NCBI GenBank assembly: GCA_020746875.1
Contig: JAGTJL010000003.1
Location: 1,488,001-1,552,000 of the forward strand
Direction of reading: 5' to 3'
Origin: Rhexocercosporidium sp. MPI-PUGE-AT-0058
Lineage: Eukaryota > Ascomycota > Leotiomycetes > Helotiales
Length of the DNA: 64,000 bases
Positions within the stretch are counted from its first letter, which is position 1. The number at the start of each line of letters is the position of its first letter. The notes beneath the pieces are model-generated. The model was not told where the DNA came from and did no database searches. It saw only the letters and a program-made list of their open reading frames with translations. This document shows positions 1 to 10,636 of this stretch, in pieces. The translations under genes were made by a program, and so were the position numbers.

Positions 1-2847
1 TGTAGTCTGAAAGTCATGTAACATACCAGACGTAATATGATCGGAGGATGTGCAACTCAAAATGTTATACTGTTGCTCCCGGAAGGTAAGGAATGCGTAG
101 AGTTTTTCGGCGCTCTCTGTGAAACGAAATTGGACAACGGTGCCTCGCGCTGAGGATGTGTGGATATGAATTATTGAATTGGTAGGTGTGGCAGCGGCGG
201 AAATGAATGTGGTCGAGTTGACTATGCAGAAGTATAGAACGAGACTCGGTTGGTGATCGGCGCAGCCTGGCTTGAAGTAGATGAGAGCCAGCTCCCAGTA
301 TATAGAGCAAAGAAAAGCGAAATTAAAAATTGGCCGTAAAGGAGTGACTATCGAATAGAAAGTAAAGAGCAGCGATTGGGAGAACGCGAAAAGGTGGAAG
401 AGGGGCAGTGCAGTGACCCTGGAGTATAAGAGAAGAAATACGTTCGAAGGTCGGGAAGGCCTGCGGCGACGGGCTCCAGTTAACTGGCCTGGCCGGGATC
501 GGGATGTCTCTCTCAATCCCTGCGAGTGTTCTGATACAAGCCAAACTTGTGTGGTGAGGTCAAGAGAAAGCTTGGCGGAGATAGCTTGGCTTCCAGGACT
601 GCTGGGGATTCTGATACTGGCTGGGCTCGCTCTCTCGTTCGCTCTCCAGCAGACGGAGTGCGAGAGTGTGCGTGCGGTATCGAAACCCGAACCAGCCTTA
701 CCAGGAATGCCTTTCCGCGGAGTCAACCCAGAAGTCGCAACATGCAAGCATGACATGGAACAGAATTTGCGATGTGTTCATCCAGCCAGCAGCAGCGAAG
801 GGGGTGGCTTGTCTCGTCTCAAGGCGGCGCCACTGCACGATGTCCAACCTTATCTGGGGTAAGCCAGGCTTAGAAGGGCACGCTGGGGGGGCGATTGTGA
901 AGCATCTGGCCCACCTGCAGCTGGCATGCCAGGCACAGAAGAGGGGGCACCAAACAGTCCTTCTTCCTCTTAGGGTTGGCAGACAAGCTTAAAGGGGGGG
1001 TTTTGTAACATGCACATCGGAGCCTGGGACTTACTGATCTTGAGTAAGCAAGTTGAAATAAATGCTGACCAATGGCACTCATATGTGTGTCTCTCGCCGG
1101 CCGTCTGGCCGCCAACCAACATCACTCGCAAGGATAATGTTTGGTCGCAAGATCGGGCCCGTTTGAGGATCTTCCACATAGCCTGGGGTGTCCCTTGGAG
1201 CCTGCGACTTGCTGTCCACGCCATATCAGCCCTATTAAGGACTTTTGTCGGGGAGGCGACAACGAGCCCTTTGCGGACTATCCGAAAGACAACACCGCCC
1301 GAAGATCTTGTATACAACCAACACTTGCCGGGAAAGGGAGGTTCAAATGAGCAAGAGTGTTGTTGTCCAGCCAGCTCTGTGAACGAACAGTTTCATGTTG
1401 TCTTGCAGATGTGGTGAGGTTGGTCGGTACTTGTGGGGTTGGTTCAGGGGCTTAAGCGAGCGTTTGAGGTTGAAACGAGGAACAGGGGTGCGGCCCCTCC
1501 ACCCATCAGCCAGCCTCGTCTCGTCTCGTTTACGTGAACAGAACCAGAAGCGGTGCAGAGTTTCCAAACTCGACGTCACAGCTGCGTGTTGCTCGGCCAA
1601 GATCTGATACTGCTGTCGCGAAGTCATGAGATCAAACCGACACACAGTGGCAGCGCAAAGCCAAATATTCGAAAGCTCCGACATGATCGAGAGACATGAC
1701 CAGACCAGACCAGACAAAACAGACTGCGCCTGCGGTGCTGCCAGGTCTGAAAACTGGCCCCCACCACTACAACACCATAGGCGAGTGAGTGTTCAGCATT
1801 TGCCGCATCTCGTCCGACTAAGGAAGACTGCGAGGAGTTGACAGAACAGAAGAGTTCGGACCGTTAGTCTGGGGCATTTCACTGCGCGGTCCTTGCCCCA
1901 TGATGTTCGATATGAGATGAAATTGCCACTCAACGAGAGCTTCGTCTTTGGGATCATCCAAAGTGTCGGCTGGACGTTTGCCCTTCTGCCGGCTCCACTA
2001 CCTGAATACTCGCAAAGAGATCGTGCGGGGGATTTTCGGAGTGCGTGCAGGCTTGCCCATGTCACAAGCCCGACAGGAGGACACAAGAGACAGCAAGGAA
2101 AGAAGCTTGCATGAATTTGTTTCTCAATTGGGCTGGTCGAGTCCTGCCTGAAGTAGATGATCTCTGTCAATATCATTGCTCTTATGGAAATCATGGCGCC
2201 AATCAGGACCCTTTCGGCTGATTTCTGATAGACACATTCCACGCGTCTAGCTCGAACCTGCTCGATGTACCTTCTTACAGTCCTATACCGTGCCGACATG
2301 ACCGAAAGCCAAGCCCTCAGGGAAAGGCCATGGGGGTCCCAGTGCCTTATCTTGAATCATGTTTGGTCAATGACGCGATATTTTCAGCCCAGCTCCGCCT
2401 TGTGATTCATGCAAACACCGAAAAGAGAAAAGAAGCCAAGTATCTTCATAAAAACGGCTCCCTTGAACTCCTAAAAAATCTATTTTCGAGTACATGTAGT
2501 AGTAGAGTAAACTTAGTGTGAAAGCCCTCGCGATCCTTCGCGTACTCTTGCAATTTCGCATGGAGCTGTGCTCCTTCCACACTTCCACGATTATACTCTT
2601 GTGGTTGAGAAAGTTCTTATCGGCAGTTTGAAGCTATCCTCAAAATCAATCTTAATTTAGCGACAAAGTTGAACAGGGGCGCACCCTAAAGAACTCACCA
2701 GATGGTACGACCTAGTCGAGTATCCCATGTCGAGACCAATTTTGGGCCGTTCAGTAACACAGAGTTCCAACTTCTTGGAAAGCTCAAGCTACTTCTAGAT
2801 CTTGACCGAGATCCATGATCTCAACGATCGACATTGACAGAAAAGCT
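1..2847. other. Gene-poor left edge
   Basis: No reading frame here looks like a real gene. The longest open frames overlap one another on both strands, have no recognisable domain and show no convincing splice-site pairs. A short GACCA-type direct repeat lies near 1698-1717. The left end could hold the untranslated region of a gene outside the window. Confidence 0.5.
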
Positions 2848-3621
2848 TTAGTTCTTGTTGATTTTCTTCCACACTTCTGCCTCAGCTACAGATATTTTCC
2901 CCCCAGCTGTCTGCGCCCATTTCTTGGCTGTCCCCCAAACACCCTCGGATTCAAATCCATCTGCACTTCCTTTATCTTGGGTCGTCAGGCCTAGGCCAGA
3001 GGACTTGTTTGCTTGTTCCGTTTCTTGTGCTCGTCTCTGATCGCTGGTCAGTTCCGAGGCGTAGACATTCTGGTAATATCCTGGAGGGTGTTCCAAGCTA
3101 CGCCTTGGGCTACCTTCAGCAGTGGGAATCGCAACAGGATAAAGCATTGAAGGGGCATTGGTTGTGCTCGTTGACGAACTTGGGGGTTGTGAGTCGTATG
3201 TCACTGGCGGGGCATATGACATTTGAGGTGGGTATGGCTGAGCGCTTTGTTGATATGGAGCTCCAGTTTGCTGGGGACGATAGCTCTCGCCAGCTTTCGG
3301 GGGAGGTGGAAAAGCACTCCTGTTCAAAGGTGTAGGGACGGCACCTGGTTGAGGCGCTGGAGGTTCTGAGTCAGTCTTCGTTATGGGAGTTGGTTGAAGT
3401 GGCGCATAGCGTTGTTGTGCTGCAGAAGTTGGAGCAGGAAATGCTGCTTTGCCTGGCTGCGCTGGGGCATAGGACGAAGAGGCAGAAGCTGTGGTGGTGG
3501 CCAACGTTGGAGTTGGGGTGAGAGGTGAGCCCTGATGCCCAGGGGCAGCTGTCTGTGGTGTTGTACCAGTAGGCTTCGATGCCTTTATGGGGCTCGAAGT
3601 GTAGACGGGGATGCCTGACAT
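2848..3621 (-). CDS. Proline/serine-rich conserved fungal protein, function unknown
   Basis: A single-exon frame encodes 257 residues. The first 170 or so residues are low-complexity and rich in Pro, Ser, Thr, Gln and Ala, with PPP and PYPPQ-like stretches, so they are probably disordered. The last 35 residues are different: a compact amphipathic segment with GVWGTAKKWAQTAGGKIS followed by a Lys-rich tail, which looks like the conserved functional end. A YYQNVYASELT stretch lies just upstream of it. There is no signal peptide or membrane segment. The start is the first in-frame ATG and the frame closes at TAA. I do not recognise a named family. A disordered adaptor protein with a short C-terminal helix is the most I can infer. 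Confidence 0.7.
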   Translation of the reverse strand: MSGIPVYTSSPIKASKPTGTTPQTAAPGHQGSPLTPTPTLATTTASASSSYAPAQPGKAAFPAPTSAAQQRYAPLQPTPITKTDSEPPAPQPGAVPTPLNRSAFPPPPKAGESYRPQQTGAPYQQSAQPYPPQMSYAPPVTYDSQPPSSSTSTTNAPSMLYPVAIPTAEGSPRRSLEHPPGYYQNVYASELTSDQRRAQETEQANKSSGLGLTTQDKGSADGFESEGVWGTAKKWAQTAGGKISVAEAEVWKKINKN

Positions 3622-4145
3622 GTTGACGGCTTGAGGATGGAGATGAGGTTTGGAATGTGCTTAGAGGATTCTGCTGCGGCTGGGGTTCCAGGGAACGTAA
3701 GCTTGATTGTGAGTGAGTATACAGGTACAGCAAGAGAGAGAAGTATTTGTGTCCGTGGTATCATTCGTGGTCGACTGTTTTGTGTTGCTTCCAAATGACA
3801 CGAATCTTCCAACTCCCTTGCTTCCCTTGCGATTGAGGCTACGTCATATAGCACGTGATGATATATGGAAACAAAAATGCAATTCAAAAGGCCAAATGAA
3901 CTTGACTTGCATCTTATCTCTGGATGCATCAGGATGGAAGTTTCCAGGTGTCAAAATTACATAATAAACGGTACAGCATTAAGGGAGTTGCAATTTCAAG
4001 GTTGGGACATTAGCGAGCTCTTTTGTTCAGCGGGAGCCAACACTTTTAACCTGATTATAATTGTGATTTTAAAAGATGGTTCCAATGCCGCCTTGAGTTA
4101 TAACTCAACAGAATCGAACCAACGTAGATGGCTTTGCTTCCAGCT
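3622..4145. promoter_or_regulatory. Intergenic region, probable promoter of the Pro-rich gene
   Basis: About 520 bases lie between two minus-strand genes. The segment just right of 3621 should hold the promoter and leader of the Pro-rich gene. I see no defined element. Confidence 0.3.
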
Positions 4146-4502
4146 TCACTCTCGCGTGTTACTCTCTTCCCCGGCACCACAGCTGCCACCAACATTACCA
4201 CCAACACCTTCCCAATATCTCTTCCACAGATTTCTCCTGGTCTCAGTCAACCCCACTTCATTCTGCCTCATAGCCTCTCTAATACTACGTAGTAGATTAC
4301 TCAATGCTGTCCCTTCGAAGCTCTCCTTCTCTACTTCCATGAACAATTTTCCCACACTCAAATACTGATTCCCCAAAGCTTCTAGAACCTGCGTGTACTG
4401 CTCGATGAGGAGCTTTTCCGTCTGTTTTGTGTGATCGAGATGGTGTTCTGACCAGCTTAGAAAGCTTGTATGGGCGCAGATGCGGGTTGAATTGGCTGCC
4501 AT
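4146..4502 (-). CDS. Small hypothetical protein, 118 residues
   Basis: From the ATG ending at 4502 the frame encodes 118 residues. Residues about 20-95 are polar and heptad-like, suggesting a helical bundle or coiled coil (for example LIEQYTQVLEALGNQYLSVG), with a following EAMRQNEVGLTETRRNLWKRYWEG segment. The tail is Gly/Ser-rich. The frame stays open 39 codons further upstream, but that extension is low-complexity, so the internal ATG is preferred. No domain is recognised. The coherent helical pattern argues for a real gene. A missed intron or a longer gene cannot be excluded. Confidence 0.45.
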   Translation of the reverse strand: MAANSTRICAHTSFLSWSEHHLDHTKQTEKLLIEQYTQVLEALGNQYLSVGKLFMEVEKESFEGTALSNLLRSIREAMRQNEVGLTETRRNLWKRYWEGVGGNVGGSCGAGEESNTRE

Positions 4503-5459
4503 GGTGCAGGTGGGAGATTGATATTTGTTGTCTGGATGTTGAGAGTGTGTTGTGTAGGGTGGAGATTCTTCAAATTGTCGTTGAGTAAGTGCTGGGCGGT
4601 TTTCATGCCCTGATAGCAACGATAATTATTTCGAGGATATCATGAAGTGAGACTCTTCCCAGCAACCACAAAGGAAATCGGTCAACGCCCACTTGGCCGT
4701 CCAGAAGTTCTTTGTTTGAAAGTGAGCGGTAGACATGACGAAGACAAAGCACCAGGTGGGACCCGAGACACCGAAGCAGATCCTAGCCATGAGTAGATTC
4801 AAGGCTCTTAAGCCGATCATCACTTAGCTAGAGTATCAACACACCTCGAAAGGGCACTCCGAGCATCGTGTGCACCTCACCGAACCAACGTTGGCGAATT
4901 CTGTGATCCCTCCTTTGGGAAACTTCTGAGGGTTTGAAGCCTGAATTTGGCCGAGATAGAAGAGCCGAATGGCCATCTAGACCCAGCGAAAGCTAATTCA
5001 TTCCTTGGTAACATTCGGTGGGGCAGTATCCTCTCCAATCGAAGTATTGAGTTGCTGTCAGCCCTTCTCCCTGCATGGGAAAGCACAAGGCGTTCGGTTA
5101 TAGAGATGCATGTCTCCAACTCCTGTGGACATTTCGCATAGCAGATTGCCTGATTTAATATGCAGTCCAAGTCCTCCATAAAGAGGGTTTCCGTCTCCCA
5201 GATAATAATAATAAAGGAATCTTACTCATGAATAAAGGAACTCCAAGAGCGGCGCAATGGCAATTGAACATCGAGGAAGAACAGTCGTGAGAACAACAAG
5301 CATTCACTGATCTCTTCGAGTATAATTAGACACATCAATCGATCTAGAGCAAAACCCAGACAACCGTCCACGGTATCAACTAGGTTCAAATTTGTATCAT
5401 CTCGATGATACCACCGTCAATACTATCGCTTCTCCCCAAACCGTATCGAAAACAGCAGC
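4503..5459. other. Intergenic region without supported gene
   Basis: About 960 bases. Two short minus-strand frames (4626-4823 and 4877-5179) have ATG starts but no domain, no splice partners and no composition difference from background. The part just left of 5460 is the likely promoter of the next plus-strand gene. Confidence 0.35.
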
Positions 5460-6278
5460 ATGTTCTCTAAGTCATACGCAGAGAGCGTGAACAACAATTG
5501 CTGGTTCCACCCCCTCGTAGCAGATATCGGCTGCTTGGTCTGCAGTGTCACGGCGCCTCCGACCATGCCATCAGGTATACAGGATCTCCTAACGTCTGTC
5601 TACCCAAGTCTCGACGCGATAATGCAGCCTGGCCCATACCCAGTTAGCATCAGAGCACCAGGTGTGCAGATGCTCGGCAGTGGGACACTCGGCAAAACCA
5701 GAATGAGAATGCTAACCAACAACAGATGTACTCCTCTCCAGAAAGTACACGACCACTACAGCGAGAGATTTGCTCTCTCGCCGGAAGAAGGGCCACGCGG
5801 AACCCCCAGGGTTAGCAAGCTGACCAACAACTACTGCACCCCACTGCAGACTACCTACGATCACTACTGTGAGAGGTTTGCGCTCTCGACAGTGGAGCCT
5901 GTACATAGCAGAGGTCTCATGCCAGTCCTAGAGGAGTCCGAGGACGAGGACGAGGATCCTATTATAGGCCGACAAGATCGGAAACCTCGAGCCAAGGAGC
6001 TGGACGACAAAGCTGCGCGGCTCACAGATCGAGCAATCTGGCTGGAAGAGAGTGCGAACATACTCAAGAACGATGCCAACAGGCTGAAGCTGAAAGCACG
6101 TCGACAGCGCAAAGCTGGTGGCTCTTCCACACCAGCCTGCAGCGTACAAGACTCGGCAGCAGCTGAGGGGCCAGTAACTCGATCCAAAGCCAAAGACAAC
6201 CACACACAGGTTCATACTACCCTGAGATCTTTGAGATCTCGGAGACCTCGCCCGACTCCTGTCAAATACCATGAGTAG
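5460..6278 (+). CDS. Hypothetical protein with internal duplication, acidic patch and basic helix
   Basis: A single-exon frame encodes 272 residues. It contains a duplicated unit: LTNNRCTPLQKVHDHYSERF begins near residue 85 and LTNNYCTPLQTTYDHYCERF near residue 121, 36 residues apart. Between about 155 and 170 there is a dense acidic run (EESEDEDEDP). Next comes a likely coiled coil of about 45 residues (ELDDKAARLTDRAIWLEESA and onward) ending in KARRQRK. The C-terminus is Arg/Ser-rich. There are no membrane segments. The acidic-then-basic layout resembles nuclear proteins, but this is inference. A later ATG at about residue 36 could be the true start. The family is not recognised and it may be lineage-specific. 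Confidence 0.55.
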   Translation: MFSKSYAESVNNNCWFHPLVADIGCLVCSVTAPPTMPSGIQDLLTSVYPSLDAIMQPGPYPVSIRAPGVQMLGSGTLGKTRMRMLTNNRCTPLQKVHDHYSERFALSPEEGPRGTPRVSKLTNNYCTPLQTTYDHYCERFALSTVEPVHSRGLMPVLEESEDEDEDPIIGRQDRKPRAKELDDKAARLTDRAIWLEESANILKNDANRLKLKARRQRKAGGSSTPACSVQDSAAAEGPVTRSKAKDNHTQVHTTLRSLRSRRPRPTPVKYHE

Positions 6279-6691
6279 AAGCCTTGACTAGCCTAACAAG
6301 TCATAAGAGAGAACAGAATGACATATACTTATACCACTTATAAAAATGCTATTTCCTATCGAAATCCCATGACGTGTGATGATATCTGCTCAATTTCATT
6401 AGATTTCGTTAAAAATTCTTATTCAGAACTACAATACTCTTGACAGACAGAAGTGAGGCTTACAGAAACTTATCAGGCATACCATAGCACAGTTCGTAGG
6501 GGTCGGAAGCATCAACAATTTCTCATTCCAGAATGGGGCGAAGTATCCCCGAGAGCTCTTTTCGACACACGGCCAATGTTGAAACTGCTGACTTTGCCGC
6601 TCCGCGTGTAAAAGAGACACATGATAAAAGCATCGATTAGGCGGAGAATTGAGATCAAAGCATCGTCTGAGATGCCTGAACATATTGAGAT
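6279..6691. other. Convergent intergenic region
   Basis: About 410 bases between the 3' ends of a plus-strand and a minus-strand gene, so it should hold both 3' untranslated regions. It is A/T-rich near 6330-6430. No gene is seen. Confidence 0.4.
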
Positions 6692-8499
6692 CTACCTTTT
6701 ACTAGTTTTGACTTCCCGGTAAACGCCCGCACCAATGCCAATGACCAGTAAAATCCCATTGAAAATAGCCATCATGTAAAAAGGAGCCCCCACTGACAGG
6801 CTATCAAAAAGGTAACCCCCGAGCTTGGTGAGCAGGAGGATTGCTGCTCCACCCGAGAGCGAATACACGCCCGCAATGGAACCCTTGAGATGACTCCGAG
6901 TTTTCGATTGCTTGGCCGAAGATGCAACAAGAGGTGTTGTCTCGACAGCATCGATGGGTATTTGAACGCCCGAGCTCTGAGCATCGTGAAGTTGTCCGGA
7001 GAGGTTGTATCCTCCTTCATCTCCTAGGACTCCACGGCCGAGGAGTCCAAGACTACAAACAATAGCACCAATCTGACTGATACCAATCAGAGAAACGATG
7101 AGGAAAACTACAGGACTTCCTCCTCGGCCTTTGATATCTGATGGCTCCGGGCTCTCCAGATTGGCAAAGGCTGTGTATCCCACGATCCCGAAGACGCTAG
7201 CAACTAAGAGCGGGACATTGAATCGGCGGTACCTGTCGGACAGATACCCGAATAAAGGGGCACAAAGTAGGGCAATGAGTTGTGACACGCCCGTCAATTC
7301 GGCCGCTAAGACATATGCTGCTCTGCATTCCTTCTTGAGTTCCGGAGATGGATCATTTGGAGATCCCTGACAAAACCCATTTCGAATGAAGAATGCGTTC
7401 ACGTATAGCGGAATGAAGAGCGAGATACCCACGCTGGATGCTCGTGCGATGAATCCTCCAAGATACCCGAGCCCGATTTGGGCATCATGAAAACCCAGTA
7501 CTGTGGAGTCCAACAGTAGTCTCCAGTATGGTAGGAAGGGTGACCTAAAAGTCCTCTGGTTTTCATCAGAGACCAGTGACTCATATTCTGGGGAGGGTGA
7601 TTTTCCCAGTAACAATCGCCAACCCTTTCCTTCTTCCCCTTGTAGACCACGAAGTCCAAAGAAACAGAAACCTGCCACAACTAGTGATATGGCTCCCACA
7701 ACATAGAAACTATCTGCAACCGCCTGTCCTTGTGTAATTCCTTTCATGTGGGAGAATTGAGCTGGCAATGGCAGAAATATAGATAATGCAACCAAAGCTC
7801 CACATCCTGTGAACACGCCCACCAAGCCAGCCAGCCGCGGGGGACTGGAAGATGTCTTCTCCGCAGGAGCCCTAGCATGCCCATTTGTGACCGGCGATAC
7901 TCTGTTGCTGTATGATGCTGGGGTTATTGTGGCTTCGGATTCAACTGACGCAGAGATACTGCGTCGTATGGCTGATGGCCGTGCCGGGTGGAAGTCGTGG
8001 GTTCCGTTCGTAGTTTCTTGATTGCCGCCGGTCATCGATGGCAGGATTGCTGTAACCATTGTGGCTCTGCAATGGTTTAGTAGCTGCGAAGATCAACCGG
8101 GCTTTGGAAAACTTACGTAGCAGCTCCGCCAATGCTGAAAAGTACTCTTGCCAGCAGAAGCTGAGGATATACATTCCGGGCCTGTACGAATATGAAGAGA
8201 GCCAGCCCAACAATTGTATACCCCGCCACGCAGACCAAACGAACGCCCAGCCTATCCGAAAGTATCCCCCATAGCGGGCAAGCAAACAGCGCCACCAGCT
8301 CATCCACAAATCCCAGTGTGCCGACTAGATCCCCCACTCCATCTTTCACTCCGATGAGGTCGGTGATAACGAATGAGACGCTGCTGTTGAGGAAGACGAG
8401 GAATGATATTGAGAAGAGGCAGACCGCAAATAGGTAGGCACACGCTTGCGTGGTCGTCGTATTGGAGGCGAAGGGGAGGTAGTTGGAGATGCTGAACAT
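6692..8499 (-). CDS. Major facilitator superfamily transporter
   Basis: Two exons, 8499-8117 and 8066-6692, are joined across a 50-nt intron (donor GTAAGT, acceptor TTGCAG) and encode 585 residues. The protein has repeated hydrophobic helices, about 12 in total, typical of a proton-coupled MFS permease in a plasma or organelle membrane. The loop after helix 2 carries the MFS motif A (WGILSDRLGVR) and the second half carries a related loop (FGYLSDRYRR), as expected from the internal two-fold repeat. A long hydrophilic stretch after the first helices (about residues 135-190) is Ser/Thr-rich, and a second one lies before the last two helices. The substrate cannot be told from sequence. The layout recalls the YCR023C-like fungal MFS group rather than sugar transporters. 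There is no clustered enzyme gene to suggest a toxin-efflux role. Confidence 0.88.
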
Positions 8500-9309
8500 T
8501 TTGAGTCTGGTATAAATGGTTCCTGCCCTCTTGCCGACTCAATTGAATCTCTACCTATCTCATGGCTGTCGCCTTACGTAGTCTTCCATCGCGGTGGACG
8601 TGTATATTAAGTTCCGGGCCGATATTTATCCGGACTAGCCCAAGTATTGACAATATCTCGCCAGGGCAAACCTTCGAATACTGCCAGGGTCAAAGGTTTC
8701 GAGCTTTTAATTGTTTTTGATTGAGTTGATACCATCAACCTGTTTCATTGATTTCGTTTTCTATTTGACCATTGAAAGTCTACAGCGAGTAGTAGGATGT
8801 GTTCGATCTATGGTTGTTTGTAAAGTACGAAAAATACCCCTCGAGTGGAGCATGAAATCCAACTTTGTTGAAGGTTATCGAAATGGAACGAGGCGTTGAA
8901 CTCGAATTCGGCATAACAGGTTCTGTCCTCCGTCACTAGAAGCTTAAAAACATCCGCAGTTTAATGTCACAAATCCAAGAACGCGCTTCAATGATCAACT
9001 TAGAGTAAGTTTTATCGAGTATCATTATCGGAGGTCAAGTAACTAATATTTACATAGAAATTAGGTGATCCATCAGGATCTTCCATCCATCACCCCATTA
9101 AATATTCTTGCACCAACTCCGGGTGCTCCATCCATGTGTCCCAAAAGCCATGACCATCCGTCCATCCATTCATTTTCGCCGTTTCCCAATCCAAAACGTG
9201 TATCAACCACGCGCTAAAAAGGAGTGTAATACCCGCAAGTTCGTAATTCGTATTTGTGTGGGCCAAGCCCAAATCCAGATCCATCCGTATCTCATCTGAT
9301 TTGTAGTAT
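8500..9309. other. Intergenic region between MFS and GPI-protein genes
   Basis: About 810 bases: the MFS promoter on the left side and the 3' region of the GPI-protein gene on the right. No gene is supported. CCATCCATC-type short repeats occur near 9080-9170. Confidence 0.4.
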
Positions 9310-10636
9310 CTATGCAAGAGCGATCATTGCCATGGCGCCGGCAATAGCGAATGCAAATGGCCCGTTGGTGGGCGCTGCGTTGCTGGAAACTTCCAAAGGC
9401 GCAGAAGATGTTGGAGAAGGTGTTGGGATGGGGGTGACGGTTACTGGGGGAGCAGTGACTGTGCTTTGGGTGACCACAGGAATCGTCGTGAAGACAGAAG
9501 ATCCCGGAAGAGTTGCAGTTACTTCTGAAGGGATCGTGATCACCTCGGTAACGGGAACAGATGTGCCGAGGGTAATTGGGACATAGACAGTGGCCTTTGT
9601 CTACAATTTATGTTAGCTTTCGATAAACTCAAATTAGACAGTAGACGTACGGTAGGTGGCTCCAGAGTCTGAGTGATTGTGTACGAGGAAGTCAGGAGAA
9701 TTGTGTTGGTTTCTGTGACGTAGACAGAAATCGTGGATCCAGCAGAGACTGTAACGTAGTAGGTTTCGTACTTCGAAAGCGTGGTGTAGACGTCCTCCTG
9801 GGAAGCAGGTCAGTGCTGTTCATTTCACGAACCTTGGCTGTGACTTACAGTGGCATAGCAAGTGGTCAAGACAGTGGTTGTCTCATAGATCGTGGTTGGG
9901 CTGAGTACGTCTGTCAGTCTTGAACAAGCCCGAGGTCGAGCTTGGGATGGACTCACATTTTCTCAACCAAGCTGGTTGAAGTGTATACGACCTCCACTGG
10001 CTTGCCCGAGATGGTCTTCGTCTCCGTGATTGGGCAAAGAGATGTTGAGGTTTGGTAGACGTAAGTCTCGATGTATTTGGTAGTAGGAGCGAGGGTGGTG
10101 CTGGAACTTGTCAGTCCTGCCAAAATAGGCGAGATCAAAATACTCACTAGACATCAACTTTGGTCGGCACGACCGTGTAGATGAGGGATGTGGACGTCCA
10201 AGTAGCAGTCACAACGTCTCCAGCGATTGTTTTAGTCTCGGTAACAGGGCATAGAGACGTAATAGTCGAGGTCACTCCTACGCCAGTGTATGCGGTGCTG
10301 TCTGGAAGCTCTACCGTCTGAATAATGGTGGTTGGGACATCTAAGACACTGAGTTAGTTCCCGTCCTTCTCGTGTGAGGTGTGTATTTGACTTACGGTCA
10401 ACAACGGTCGAAGTCGTGGTGTAGGTCTTGGTGTAGACTTTGCCACCTTCCGTTCTGGATAAACATCAGCTCGTGGTCTTGAGACAGGAAAGTGAATAAG
10501 CTTACGTTGTTGTTGTTACAGGACAAAGCGAAGTGTAAGTTACATAAACTTGGGTGGTCGTGGTGTACTCCTTGGGCCAAGTGGCAACGACTGAGGTGGC
10601 CAAGGCCAGTACAGAGAGGACTGAGGATGACTTCAT
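9310..10636 (-). CDS. GPI-anchored Ser/Thr-rich cell-wall protein with TSLCP repeats
   Basis: Seven exons (10636-10506, 10454-10396, 10340-10148, 10100-9957, 9900-9849, 9797-9651, 9600-9310) separated by 47-56-nt GT-AG introns close into one frame of 338 residues. Residues 1-18 form a signal peptide (MKSSSVLSVLALATSVVA). The mature part is dominated by Thr, Ser and Val in beta-strand-like strings. The unit TSLCPVT/TSLCPIT occurs three times, in exons 1, 3 and 4; two copies continue as ETKTI.G..V. The C-terminus has the GPI pattern: small residues SSNAAP, a short spacer, then a hydrophobic tail (FAFAIAGAMAMIALA). Family knowledge suggests an O-mannosylated wall or plasma-membrane protein. No enzymatic domain is visible. 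The precise biological role is unknown, but adhesion or wall structure is a reasonable inference. Confidence 0.85.

Noticed and set aside
1793..2299. 168-codon minus-strand frame in the left gene-poor region
   Set aside because: No domain, composition not protein-like, overlaps other open frames on the plus strand and has no splice partners.
4877..5179. 100-codon minus-strand frame with ATG
   Set aside because: No homologous pattern recognised and no neighbouring exons. Kept as non-coding.
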